Shown: positions 39,098 to 47,547 of the stretch, piece by piece
Numbering within the stretch: the stretch's first letter is position 1
Layout of the letters: each line of letters opens with the position of its first letter
Assembly (NCBI RefSeq): GCF_900461525.1
Contig: NZ_UGOD01000001.1
Coordinates: 3,020,001 to 3,084,000 of the forward strand
DNA length: 64,000 bases
Reading direction: 5' to 3'
Origin: Legionella busanensis
GTDB lineage: Bacteria; Pseudomonadota; Gammaproteobacteria; Legionellales; Legionellaceae
Position numbers and translations under genes: made by a program
Notes under the pieces: model-generated
The model's input: the letters and a program-made list of their open reading frames with translations, nothing else
What the model was told of the DNA's origin: nothing
Databases searched by the model: none

Positions 39098-40792
39098 ATG
39101 GAAACATTTGAGCATAAAACTGCTGGTGATCAAATAAGAATTGAAACATTTAATAATCCCTATCTTCACGGAAGTGATACGCTTAATCCAAATCCTAAGA
39201 ATAAATTGACGCTTACCCTCATGCATTTAGTAGATGGGATCCCAGTACCTCTTGCCTTAACCTTAAGTGCAGGCGATATCGTTGCTCTTGCTGGTGATTA
39301 TTATACGAAAGCAGGCTGGGGTAATGAATTAGAGCTCCCACTTTCCTTACATAAAAGTTCTAATGTTTATGAAAACAGGCAGTTAATTGACTTACCTATT
39401 AAATTAACTGAACAAAAAGCTTTTAATGAAGCTTACCATGATCTGGCCTCTCCTGCTGTCAAAAAAACTGATATAAAGCGTATCTATAGTATTGAAGATA
39501 AGCTACCAAGATTACTGCAACAGTTAGTTTATGCCTTTACGGTCAAAAATTATGGCGCTAAATTAGTAGATAATGAGGCTCATTTTGCACCTTGGTCCCT
39601 AAGAGCTTATTTAGTTGGTCATAACACTGCCTTAAAGATGTCGTATTTTGCCTATATTTTTCAGCAGCTAGCTAAAAAGGAAATCACCTTAGAAAGTGAC
39701 AGTGTTCCCTTAGAAATAAAGGATATAATTAGAAAAGTTAACAGCTCTTCTCTAGATAAAAATCCATTTAATTTTCAATATTTAGATGATAATTCGATTT
39801 ATGAAGAATTAAAAAACCGTTATCACGCTTTAGCGGTTAGCTACGAATTATTTACACTTCACTTTTACTCTGATCATTTTGCAGGTGGGCACTTAAGCCG
39901 TATAGGATTATTACGCAAAAAAATGCCTGAGCAATTTGGTGTTTGGGGCAGCATTTTAATCAATAATATGCATAATGAAGACAATACAGATGGTGTTACT
40001 ACAACAAATTCTTTTCAATTTATAAAATATCGTAAGCATAAAAAATTTCGCGACGGCAGTACCCATCAAGAAGACTCTTTTATAGCCCTTCATGAAGATT
40101 GCCGAGCTTATGGCGACGGGACCTATAACAAGCGTAATAATGATGAAAATAGTAATATGTTGATTAATGGCATGGATAATTCATTAGGTGATATTGCTCA
40201 CATTATGACGACTGGCCATGTCCGCCCATCTACAGCATATGGCGGCTTAACCTTTTTACCTGAAATTGATTATACTAAGCGCCAAGCACAGCCTCTGCTC
40301 ATCCAGGGAAAAGATGGGAGAGTGTATTTTCGGAAAAATATTAGAACGATTGAAATGCTTTCCCCTATAGAATATAAAAACATGCTAGCTAAACCGACTA
40401 GTTATGGTTATCAAGAATTGACGAAATTTAAAGCATTTCTTGTGGTCTTTAAATTAGAAGTACTTGGTTTTTATTTTTTCCCAAAGATCAAAGAATTAAC
40501 ATCTATTAAACAGGCTGCTATTGAAGAGCAGGAGATAAAACAAGTTCAACCTAAGCGTCTTGGTGTAGAAGCTGACTTTAAAGTTCGTAGCAGTAAACCC
40601 ATATCTATTTCCATACAACCAGTTAAACATATGCAAGAGGATAAACTTCCTCAATTATCACCCAAAACTCCTCAGAGGTTATTCGGTTTTCATCCGTTTT
40701 GGCGTCCTCATACGAATTATGTTAGTAAAACACCTGATTCATCTTCTATAAAATATGAGCAAGATGAGCACCTACCTAGTTCTGCTCCATAA
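39098..40792 (+). CDS. Phospholipase C-like protein, candidate Dot/Icm effector
   Basis: A 564-residue protein with no signal peptide. The central block FYSDHFAGGHLSRIG (D259, H260, H265) followed by NNMHNEDNTDG and a later HEDCRAYGDG gives many potential zinc ligands. The layout recalls the Legionella PlcA/PlcB/PlcC (CegC1) zinc phospholipase C group. The absence of a Sec signal and an acidic Ser-rich C-terminus (KYEQDEHLPSSAP) fit a type IV secretion substrate. A PmrA-like tandem repeat precedes it. The lipase assignment comes from remembered motifs and is moderate; the effector status is inference. Confidence 0.5.
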   Translation: METFEHKTAGDQIRIETFNNPYLHGSDTLNPNPKNKLTLTLMHLVDGIPVPLALTLSAGDIVALAGDYYTKAGWGNELELPLSLHKSSNVYENRQLIDLPIKLTEQKAFNEAYHDLASPAVKKTDIKRIYSIEDKLPRLLQQLVYAFTVKNYGAKLVDNEAHFAPWSLRAYLVGHNTALKMSYFAYIFQQLAKKEITLESDSVPLEIKDIIRKVNSSSLDKNPFNFQYLDDNSIYEELKNRYHALAVSYELFTLHFYSDHFAGGHLSRIGLLRKKMPEQFGVWGSILINNMHNEDNTDGVTTTNSFQFIKYRKHKKFRDGSTHQEDSFIALHEDCRAYGDGTYNKRNNDENSNMLINGMDNSLGDIAHIMTTGHVRPSTAYGGLTFLPEIDYTKRQAQPLLIQGKDGRVYFRKNIRTIEMLSPIEYKNMLAKPTSYGYQELTKFKAFLVVFKLEVLGFYFFPKIKELTSIKQAAIEEQEIKQVQPKRLGVEADFKVRSSKPISISIQPVKHMQEDKLPQLSPKTPQRLFGFHPFWRPHTNYVSKTPDSSSIKYEQDEHLPSSAP

Positions 40793-40883
40793 ATAATACT
40801 CTTAGCAAGGTTTGAATAAATAATAAACCCCTGACATACTTAATTATAATATTACCAATAGTATCACAAGATAGGAGCCTCTT

Positions 40884-42566
40884 ATGACTACTGTAGGGAC
40901 GTATCTTGCACAGCGTCTTCAAGAGCTAGACATTAAAGACTATTTTGCAATTCCTGGCGATTACAACTTAGGGCTACTGGATGAGCTTTTAAAAAATACT
41001 TCGTTAAACATGATCAACTGCTGTAATGAACTTAATGCCGGCTATGCTGCAGATGGCTATGCTCGAGTAAAAGGTGTATCTGCGCTGGTGGTGACTTACA
41101 GTGTAGGCGGGTTAAGTGCAGTTAATGCTGTTGCAGGCGCTTATGCAGAAAACCTACCGATTATTGTTATTTCTGGAGGACCTAATACCAACTCTGTTCA
41201 AGATGCTGAAATCTTACATCATACATTAGCAACTGAAAATTACAGTTATGTTCGAGATATATTTTCGCATGTTACGGCACATAGTGTTTTTATTCATAGA
41301 CCCAGTGATGCCCCAATGCAAATAGATACCGCCATTGCTATAGCTTTGGAGAAAAGAAAGCCAGTCTATATTGAAATTGCCTGTAATATTTCGACCTTAG
41401 AAATTTCACCGCCAACAAAACGAGCGCTTAATGTCAAACGATTAAGTGATACTTCTTCTTTGCAAGCAGCCATTGCAGATACAGTTGCCAAATTAAATGC
41501 TGCAGTTAAACCTGTACTTATAGCAGGTAGTAAATCACGTTGTTGCGATGCAGCTGCAATGATTGAATCATTAAGTCAGTCTTGTGGTTATGCATTGGCA
41601 GCGATGCCCGATGCAAAAGGATTTGTTTCAGAACAGCATCCTAATTACATTGGTATTTATTGGGGGCCAGTGAGCACACCTGGCTGTAGGGAGATTATTG
41701 AATCCAGTGATTTATATTTCTTTGTGGGACCTAATTTTAATGATTATACAACCGTTGGACACGTATGTAACATACAACCCAAAAAATTAATTACGATTGC
41801 TGATGGCAGCGTATCTGTAGCGGGTAATGTGTACACCGATGTATACATGAATGAATTTTTGCGTGGCCTGCAAGATCAATTAAATTACAATGATACGGCA
41901 TTAAAAGCTTACAAACGTATTGAGGGCTCTGCACCTTTATATATAAAACCGAAAGATTTGAATTCGCCCCTAACCAATCGTTTTTTATTTGGTCAAATTC
42001 AAAAGCTGTTAAGTAGTGATTATGCTGTTTTAGCAGAAACAGGAGATTCTTGGTTTAATGGCATGCGCCTTAGTCTACCTAAGGATTGTCAATTCGAAAT
42101 ACAAATGCAATATGGCTCAATAGGATGGTCTGTTGGCGCCCTATTAGGTATGCAAGCAGCACTACATAATAAAAAGCGGGTTATTGCTCTTATTGGTGAT
42201 GGCTCCTTTCAAATGAGCGCGCAAGAAATTTCCACACTGGTACGATATGGTTATAAGCCCATTATCTTTTTGATGAATAATGCATCATATACTATTGAAG
42301 TTCAAATTCATGATGGGCCATATAATATTATCAATAATTGGCATTACGCGACTTTAATTGATGTTTTTAATGGTGACACGGGTACAGCACGTGCCTTTAA
42401 AGCGCATACTCATCAGGAACTATTAGATGTCATAGAAGAAGCAAAACAAGCCGATACACTATGTTTTATTGAAGTATTTTTAGATAGAGATGATTGCAAT
42501 AAAAATTTATTAGAGTGGGGAGCTCGAGTAGGTGCTTATAACGGCCGGCCACCTCGAACAAATTAA
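40884..42566 (+). CDS. pdc: Pyruvate decarboxylase (thiamine diphosphate enzyme)
   Basis: A 560-residue ThDP decarboxylase much closer to Zymomonas/plant PDC than to indolepyruvate decarboxylase. Catalytic residues are in place: D26 in GDYN, E49 in CCNELN, and the HH pair 112/113 in ILHHTLA. The ThDP motif runs from IGDGSFQMSAQE to LMNNASYTIE, followed by IHDGPYNIINNWHY as in Zymomonas. It makes acetaldehyde and CO2 from pyruvate. PDC is rare in bacteria. A zinc alcohol dehydrogenase lies at 33.6 kb, but not in the same operon. It stands alone, with AGGAGC before the ATG. Confidence 0.9.
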   Translation: MTTVGTYLAQRLQELDIKDYFAIPGDYNLGLLDELLKNTSLNMINCCNELNAGYAADGYARVKGVSALVVTYSVGGLSAVNAVAGAYAENLPIIVISGGPNTNSVQDAEILHHTLATENYSYVRDIFSHVTAHSVFIHRPSDAPMQIDTAIAIALEKRKPVYIEIACNISTLEISPPTKRALNVKRLSDTSSLQAAIADTVAKLNAAVKPVLIAGSKSRCCDAAAMIESLSQSCGYALAAMPDAKGFVSEQHPNYIGIYWGPVSTPGCREIIESSDLYFFVGPNFNDYTTVGHVCNIQPKKLITIADGSVSVAGNVYTDVYMNEFLRGLQDQLNYNDTALKAYKRIEGSAPLYIKPKDLNSPLTNRFLFGQIQKLLSSDYAVLAETGDSWFNGMRLSLPKDCQFEIQMQYGSIGWSVGALLGMQAALHNKKRVIALIGDGSFQMSAQEISTLVRYGYKPIIFLMNNASYTIEVQIHDGPYNIINNWHYATLIDVFNGDTGTARAFKAHTHQELLDVIEEAKQADTLCFIEVFLDRDDCNKNLLEWGARVGAYNGRPPRTN

Positions 42567-42727
42567 ATAGGCTCAGATAGGTTAAGCTTTATAATGGGCC
42601 AATAATATTATTAGCTCTTACTTAGGGCACGCCTAATAACTTTTAGCCTTTTTCAAACTACCATTGATGAATTGCTTTCTTTTGAGGTTACAAAGTAGAA
42701 GGTCATATAGTTATATTAAATCTGGAC

Positions 42728-42755
42728 CCCGTATAAATGCTTCGCATTTTACGGG
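42728..42755. repeat. Extragenic hairpin repeat
   Basis: CCCGTATAAATGC-TTC-GCATTTTACGGG folds into a 12-bp stem with one bulge and a 3-nt loop. It resembles small dispersed palindromes of this genus. It lies between pdc and the CMD-family gene and could also act in termination, though no U-tract follows. Confidence 0.45.
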
Positions 42756-42830
42756 ATAACGTTCGTTTAGTGACACAAAAGAGCTGTTGTCTCTTTTATG
42801 TCCAACTCACGTTACTTAGGAAGAATTAGT

Positions 42831-43211
42831 ATGAATCGATATGAAAAAGGTTTAGAAATAATTCGCGAGCATTTAGGGAAAGAAGCAGCTGATGAGCATA
42901 TAGAAAAAATTAAAGAAGTAGCGCCTTTCTTTGCCAAAGTAAATGTAGAATTTCCATTTGGCGATCTCTATGCTCATGAATGTACACTTGCGCAAAGTAC
43001 TAGAGAATTAGCCACTATCGCTGCGTTAACCGTGTTAGGTTATGCTCACTTAGAATTAAAACTACATATCAAAGCTGCGTTAAATTGTGGTGCAACTAAA
43101 GAGGAAATTGTAGAGGTGATTACGCAAATGATTGCCTATTGTGGTTTTCCAGCTGCAACTAACGCTATCTTGCTAGCAAGAGAAGTGTTTAATTCTTTGG
43201 ATGATAAATAA
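42831..43211 (+). CDS. Carboxymuconolactone decarboxylase (AhpD-like) family protein
   Basis: A 126-residue all-helical protein. ATG 42831 is chosen because AGGAAG (42818-42823) lies 7 bp upstream; an ATG at 42798 has no ribosome site. The CMD-family pattern STRELATIAALTVLGYAHLELKLH, with a His where many members have the H-x-x-x-A motif, is clear. NCGATKEEIVEV also fits, but the CxxC redox pair of AhpD is absent, leaving single Cys residues. It more likely resembles the gamma-CMD branch than a peroxidase partner. Function unknown. Confidence 0.78.
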   Translation: MNRYEKGLEIIREHLGKEAADEHIEKIKEVAPFFAKVNVEFPFGDLYAHECTLAQSTRELATIAALTVLGYAHLELKLHIKAALNCGATKEEIVEVITQMIAYCGFPAATNAILLAREVFNSLDDK

Positions 43212-43274
43212 AATATACTTAAATTCTCTACAAGTATTTAGTTGAAAACTCTTAAGAAATAAGTATATTTTATT

Positions 43275-43418
43275 AGACCTCTTGCCTAACCTGTTTATTT
43301 TGGGGGAGTGCAAGGCGCAAGGTTTTTGAGGAGCAAAGTTTACATGCCGTAAATGAGCACCGGAGAAAACCTGGCAACACAGCAATCGCGTAAAATAAAT
43401 AGGTTAGGCAAGAGGTCT
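43275..43418. mobile_element. MITE copy 1 (144 bp, 27-bp inverted ends, 3-bp target duplication)
   Basis: The ends are AGACCTCTTGCCTAACCTGT and onward, with a complementary right end; 26 of 27 terminal bases pair. The element is flanked by ATT on both sides (43272-43274 and 43419-43421). The interior carries no transposase. A second copy in the same orientation lies at 47958-48099. The ANT target duplication recalls the ISL2 group of the IS5 family. Confidence 0.75.
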
Positions 43419-43459
43419 ATTCTAAAAATAAAAACCGAATAAATAGTAAAATCTTTTTG

Positions 43460-44710
43460 CTATTGTCGAATTAAGCGCTTATTCTTACCGTCATGTAACG
43501 TATTTTCTGTCGAGCGATAAGGATTAATATCTAAACCGCCTCGTCTTGTATAGCGTCCATAAACAGTCAATTGTTCTGGTTTACAATAAGTCATAATATC
43601 TACAAAAATCCGTTCAATACATTGCTCATGAAATTCATTATGATTTCTAAAAGAAATAAGATATTTCAATAAGGCTTCACGATTAATTTTCTTACCTTTA
43701 TAGGCAATCTGCACACTACCCCAATCTGGTTGGTTGGTAACCAAGCAATTTGATTTTAATAAATCAGAATAAAGAATTTCTTCTACTTCTTCATCTGTAA
43801 CTGATAAAAAAGAAGGTTCAACTTGATAAATAGAGCATTCAACATCCAGATTATCAATCGTTTCACCCTCACATGACTCAATAACTTTAAACTGTCTTGC
43901 CTCGGCAAGCGAGTAAATAGTGACTGAAACTTCAGCATCAATTCGCTTTTCTAAATCATTTTTTACAATACTCTCTAGCGCAAATTTATCTTTAATTTTT
44001 GTATTATTAAATGAATTAAAGTAGAGCTTAAGCGATTTAGATTCAATTAATTTAGGTGAACGGCAATCATAAATAATTTCAGCTACACCAACCATTGGCT
44101 TCCCTTTTTCATTAAGCCAAGATACCTCATAGTGATTCCAACAATCAAAACCAAAAAAGGGTAAAGCAGATGAATTGATTCCTATTTCTTGCCGTTTACC
44201 AGCTCGCGGTATGGGATAAAGCCTATCGGGATTATAAGTCAAATCATAATCTGATTTCTTTCCCAACTCCGATTCGTTATTAATTGCTTCATATTTACTA
44301 AGTATTTGATCACTCATCTTATTTAACTCCAGTATTTCAATAATTTTTGCTGTGCTTTGCCAATTTACCAAACTACCCATCTCTATTTGGCTAGCGATAT
44401 AGGTTAATAAGGAAGCAGCTTCATTAATTTGTGCGGCTTTTGCGTGTAATTCATCGGCTTGAATTTTAAGAGAAGCATTTAAATTGAAATTTGGATTTTC
44501 AATACATTTTTTTATTTCCTCTAAAGAAAATCCTAAGTATTTCAACGTTATAATTTGCTGTAGAATTAATAAATCTTTTTCAGAATACAGACGATAGCCA
44601 GAAACTGACCGTTTGGTAGGTCTAAGTAAGCCAATTTCATCATAATATTGTAGTGAACGAACCGTAAGGGAGGTCATCCGACTAACTTCTTTAACTTGAT
44701 AATATTTCAT
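43460..44710 (-). CDS. queF: MerR-family regulator fused to NADPH-dependent preQ0 reductase QueF
   Basis: A single frame of 416 residues from ATG 44710 (AGAGGG just upstream). Counting from the open-frame TTG at 44731 as residue 1, residues 8-76 are a MerR winged helix (VKEVSRMTSLTVRSLQYYDE), ~77-138 its coiled-coil linker, and 139-423 a full-length long-form QueF. QueF residues are intact: C329 in LLKSNCLVTNQPDWGS, D336, H368 and E369 in NEFHEQC, equivalent to E. coli C190, D197, H229, E230. The enzyme reduces preQ0 to preQ1 in queuosine synthesis. An internal ATG at 44317 with GGAG 9 bp upstream could also give QueF alone. A MerR-type promoter precedes the gene. Confidence 0.85.
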   Translation of the reverse strand: MKYYQVKEVSRMTSLTVRSLQYYDEIGLLRPTKRSVSGYRLYSEKDLLILQQIITLKYLGFSLEEIKKCIENPNFNLNASLKIQADELHAKAAQINEAASLLTYIASQIEMGSLVNWQSTAKIIEILELNKMSDQILSKYEAINNESELGKKSDYDLTYNPDRLYPIPRAGKRQEIGINSSALPFFGFDCWNHYEVSWLNEKGKPMVGVAEIIYDCRSPKLIESKSLKLYFNSFNNTKIKDKFALESIVKNDLEKRIDAEVSVTIYSLAEARQFKVIESCEGETIDNLDVECSIYQVEPSFLSVTDEEVEEILYSDLLKSNCLVTNQPDWGSVQIAYKGKKINREALLKYLISFRNHNEFHEQCIERIFVDIMTYCKPEQLTVYGRYTRRGGLDINPYRSTENTLHDGKNKRLIRQ

Positions 44711-44731
44711 ATAACCCTCTCGTTGATACAA

Positions 44732-44762
44732 ATTTTAACCTATTACGTCACGTGAGGGTCAA
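44732..44762 (-). promoter_or_regulatory. MerR-type promoter with 19-bp spacer
   Basis: On the minus strand TTGACC (44757-44762) and TAAAAT (44732-44737) are separated by exactly 19 bp. The spacer has imperfect dyad symmetry around CTCACGTGACGTAATAG. Over-long spacers with a central dyad are the hallmark of promoters activated by MerR proteins through DNA untwisting. It directly precedes the MerR-QueF gene, so autoregulation is likely. Confidence 0.7.
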
Positions 44763-44855
44763 TATTTTTTAAAAATAAACAATTGTTTTATGTGTTATAG
44801 TAAAATAATTGAGAAAAAACAGCCTTTATAAGTAAACTAATTGGAATATTACACA

Positions 44856-45530
44856 ATGATTGCAGCAATTATTTTTGATTTTGATGGCGTTATTTTAGAT
44901 AGCGAACCGTTACATTATAAAGCGTGCTGCCAAGTTTTAGCACCTTTGGGGCTAGCTTTAAGCTATGATGACTATCAAAAAAATTATTTAGGTTTATCTG
45001 ATAAGGACATGTTTCCACAACTAATGCGGGATAAACAGTATAGTATTTCTAACGAAGATATAATTAAGTTAATACATCAAAAAGCTATAGCTTATACAGA
45101 AATAATTTTACATCACCCTACCTTACCTATTATTGATGGATTTCCTGAATTTTTAACCAATATTGCAAAGAAAGTTAAAAAAATAGCAATTTGTAGTGGT
45201 TCTACCAAAAATGAGATAAATTCAGCTTTAACTAAAATAGCACAAGGTAAGCTACAAACTTATTTTAATACTATAGTAACTTCTGAAGATGTAAGTCATG
45301 GCAAGCCTTCGCCAGAAGGTTATTTGTTAACTGCTCAGAAAATGAATGTTTCTCCTAAGCATTGTCTAGTGATTGAAGATACGCCTCTTGGAATAGAAGC
45401 AGCAAAAGCAGCAGGTATGCAAGTTATTGGATTACTTACTAGTTATAAAAATAAATATGATTTAAATACAAATAAAGCAGTCAGCAATTTTAATCAGTTA
45501 TTACAGGAAAATCTTTTAAATTTAATTTAA
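44856..45530 (+). CDS. HAD-superfamily hydrolase, beta-phosphoglucomutase-like
   Basis: A 224-residue HAD phosphatase/phosphomutase. Motif I is IIFDFDGVILDSEP, motif II ICSGS, motif III the Lys in HGKPSPEGY, and motif IV IEDTPLGIEAAKAAG. ATG 44856 gives the usual start; the open frame begins at a TTG 15 bp earlier. The substrate is a phosphorylated sugar or nucleotide, not determinable here. It is divergent from the MerR-QueF gene, with 145 bp between starts, so it may share its control region. A strong terminator follows. Confidence 0.85.
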   Translation: MIAAIIFDFDGVILDSEPLHYKACCQVLAPLGLALSYDDYQKNYLGLSDKDMFPQLMRDKQYSISNEDIIKLIHQKAIAYTEIILHHPTLPIIDGFPEFLTNIAKKVKKIAICSGSTKNEINSALTKIAQGKLQTYFNTIVTSEDVSHGKPSPEGYLLTAQKMNVSPKHCLVIEDTPLGIEAAKAAGMQVIGLLTSYKNKYDLNTNKAVSNFNQLLQENLLNLI

Positions 45531-45553
45531 AAATAAAGCTTATTTAATAAGGT

Positions 45554-45586
45554 AAATAGATTACGCTTTATTAGCGTAATCTATTT
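45554..45586. terminator. Bidirectional terminator between HAD gene and 184-aa gene
   Basis: AAATAGATTACGC (45554-45566) pairs perfectly with GCGTAATCTATTT (45574-45586) over 13 bp with loop TTTATTA. The A-start and T-end supply the tail in both directions for two convergent genes. Confidence 0.85.
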
Positions 45587-45592
45587 ATAAAA

Positions 45593-46147
45593 TTAGAATG
45601 AATAAGCAGTAGCAGTAGAATACTCTACTTCTACTTTAGGTTGACTACTAACTTTATCTTTAATAGTACTAAAAGTACGAGTACCTAATTTTAAGATGTT
45701 CTCAGGTCCTGAGATTGCAGTCATAACGGCTAAAGCAACTGTGCCAACTGCAGACATGCCAGCTAAAATGCCAAGTTGTTTTGAAATTGCTAAATTATCA
45801 GCAGAAGCTTCTTTTTTGCCTGCCAAACGAGTAGCACCAGCCATCATTAAATAACCTAGGCTTGCAATAGCACTTGCAACTGCAACCGCGGCAACTGCAA
45901 CACTAAGAACGCCCCAAGCTAGAGGTGCATATATTATGGAGCCAACTGATTTAGCAACATCTGCTGCAAGGTTCTTAACGGGACCTTTGTAAGGAGCAAA
46001 AAAATTAGAAGTAGTATTAGAACGCACTGGGCCTGTTAAAAAATTATAAGCTGGAGCAAGAACGTTGCTTGCTTTAAAATCTTTATTAATTTTTAAATTT
46101 TCCAGTGTCTCAGGTCTAATATATTTATCAAGTCTAACTTTAGCCAT
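45593..46147 (-). CDS. Unknown protein with two hydrophobic segments
   Basis: A 184-residue protein, start ATG 46147 with a strong AAGGAG site 7-8 bp upstream. A polar N-terminal 65 residues precede an Ala/Val-rich hydrophobic segment (~70-105), a basic loop (TRLAGKKEASADN) and a second hydrophobic segment (~122-145). A polar C-terminus ends VEVEYSTATAYSF. There is no signal peptide. I do not recognise it. A double hydrophobic hairpin with polar flanks and a Ser/Thr/Glu-rich tail is compatible with a translocated membrane-inserting protein. Confidence 0.5.
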   Translation of the reverse strand: MAKVRLDKYIRPETLENLKINKDFKASNVLAPAYNFLTGPVRSNTTSNFFAPYKGPVKNLAADVAKSVGSIIYAPLAWGVLSVAVAAVAVASAIASLGYLMMAGATRLAGKKEASADNLAISKQLGILAGMSAVGTVALAVMTAISGPENILKLGTRTFSTIKDKVSSQPKVEVEYSTATAYSF

Positions 46148-46271
46148 GTTAATTCTCCTTATTGAAATTAGGAGCCACAGTGTGCATTATGCAGGCAACT
46201 CAGTCAACCTAATCTTTGCTGTAAAATATATTAAATGAATAGACTTTCCGTAGGCAGGAAATGAAACCTGA

Positions 46272-46676
46272 CTAGTCATAAACTGCAGGTTTTTTTCTTA
46301 ATGACTTTACTTGGCTTTGTTTTGATTTTTCTGCTAGAATTTTTTGTTTTGTCCGTCTTGAGCGGCGCTTCTTTTGTCGCTTTATTTTCTCAATCTCTTG
46401 CTGTATTTTAGATTTTTCATCACTATAAATAGCAGCTAATTTTTCACAAAGCCTTATTCTGGCAAAGTAGCGATTATCTTCACGACTGCGTGTTTCCTGG
46501 CATTTTATCTCAATGCTTAAAGGCAGGTATTTTAAATAAACTGTTGAAGCAGTCTTATGTAAATTTTGTCCGCCTCTGCCACTACCAATAATAAATTTCT
46601 CAATTATTTGGGAATCCTGAATTTTAAGTTTTTCCATCCAATTTTTCAAATTATCCCATTTTTCTTTATTGATCAT
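46272..46676 (-). CDS. Peptide chain release factor-like (RF-1 domain, GGQ) protein
   Basis: A 134-residue protein made of a lone GGQ domain. GSGRGGQNLHKTASTVYLKY contains the peptidyl-tRNA hydrolysis motif, and EIKCQETRSREDNR is conserved. A very basic C-terminal tail (KRQKKRRSRRTKQK) probably inserts into the mRNA channel, as in ribosome-rescue factors ArfB and mitochondrial MTRFR. It lacks codon-recognition domains. The ETRSRE sequence suggests the MTRFR-like group more than ArfB. The role is therefore rescue of stalled ribosomes or freed peptidyl-tRNA, by inference. Confidence 0.75.
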   Translation of the reverse strand: MINKEKWDNLKNWMEKLKIQDSQIIEKFIIGSGRGGQNLHKTASTVYLKYLPLSIEIKCQETRSREDNRYFARIRLCEKLAAIYSDEKSKIQQEIEKIKRQKKRRSRRTKQKILAEKSKQSQVKSLRKKPAVYD

Positions 46677-46776
46677 GACTCCTCATTGCTAGAATAATTT
46701 ATAAAATACGTAATATAGTTGCCAACACCTTTAAATTTTTAACATTTTTAACAAACTTAGTCTAATTTAATCAAAG

Positions 46777-47547
46777 TTAACTATGATATAAAGCCAATAA
46801 TTCTTTACTAGTATGACAACCTAGTTTTTCCATCACTTTAGCTAAATTACCTTCTACTGTCCTATATGACGTTTTTAATTCTTTCGCAATCTCTTTAGCT
46901 GCTTTACCTTGGGCCAATAATTTCACACATTTTGCTTGCTGTTTAGTTAGAGAAATAGGTGTGTGCAAAGTTTTATGAAATATCGTTAAATCTTTTTTTT
47001 CTAAATTTAACTGGATATTAGACTTAGAAGATTTAGCGTCAGTTATATTTTCTTGTATAGTACGAACGTGATGTTCTAGATTATTATCATCACTATTAAT
47101 CGTAATCATTGCTAAATTCTCATACAAACTATTACGTTGGCTTTGAAGGGCTTGGAGAAAAGCGTCAATTTCCATAGGTTTTAACAATAACGGCACTGGA
47201 TTACGGGATAACCGATCTAGTTGCATAGGTAAGCTTACTTGTAAATAAACTAAGTATTCTTTTTCTAAAAGTTTAGAAATTTCTTTGCTTTCTATAATAT
47301 TTGCATCAGTAGCGACTACAATATTTTCTCTTTTTAAGAGACTAGTTAAAACATCTTTTTGACACTTAAAAAAAGAAGCCGCCCCTTTAGGTCCCATAAT
47401 CTCATGTACCCTACGGCCAATCTTATATTCTAATCCAAAGTCTGCATCAGCAAATTCCCAGCCAAGCTGCGTTGCTAAGGACTGTGCTAGTAATGTTTTT
47501 CCTGCTCCAGGATGCCCTATAATAAAAATTCTTGTGTATTTTTTCAT
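46777..47547 (-). CDS. Shikimate-kinase-like P-loop domain fused to LuxR-type HTH
   Basis: A 256-residue protein. Residues 1-150 have the shikimate-kinase fold: Walker A GHPGAGKT (11-18), DADFGLEY, and LVYLQVSLPMQLDRLSRNPVPLLL as the lid region. The GGG shikimate-binding motif is replaced by ATDANI (79-84) and the usual substrate Arg by Lys61, so shikimate is unlikely to be bound. Residues ~196-256 are a GerE/LuxR helix-turn-helix (AAKEIAKELKTSYRTVEGNL). It is probably a transcription factor whose kinase-like domain senses a small ligand or ATP, comparable in idea with BzdR/BoxR but in reverse domain order. Confidence 0.75.
   Translation of the reverse strand: MKKYTRIFIIGHPGAGKTLLAQSLATQLGWEFADADFGLEYKIGRRVHEIMGPKGAASFFKCQKDVLTSLLKRENIVVATDANIIESKEISKLLEKEYLVYLQVSLPMQLDRLSRNPVPLLLKPMEIDAFLQALQSQRNSLYENLAMITINSDDNNLEHHVRTIQENITDAKSSKSNIQLNLEKKDLTIFHKTLHTPISLTKQQAKCVKLLAQGKAAKEIAKELKTSYRTVEGNLAKVMEKLGCHTSKELLALYHS

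Noticed and set aside
43173-43385. 70-codon open frame on the minus strand
   Set aside because: It lies almost wholly inside MITE copy 1, has no ribosome site, and the element is not conserved as a protein in the second copy.
46777-47547. Shikimate kinase (aroK)
   Set aside because: Shikimate-binding GGG and Arg are missing and a LuxR helix-turn-helix is fused, so a biosynthetic role is unlikely.
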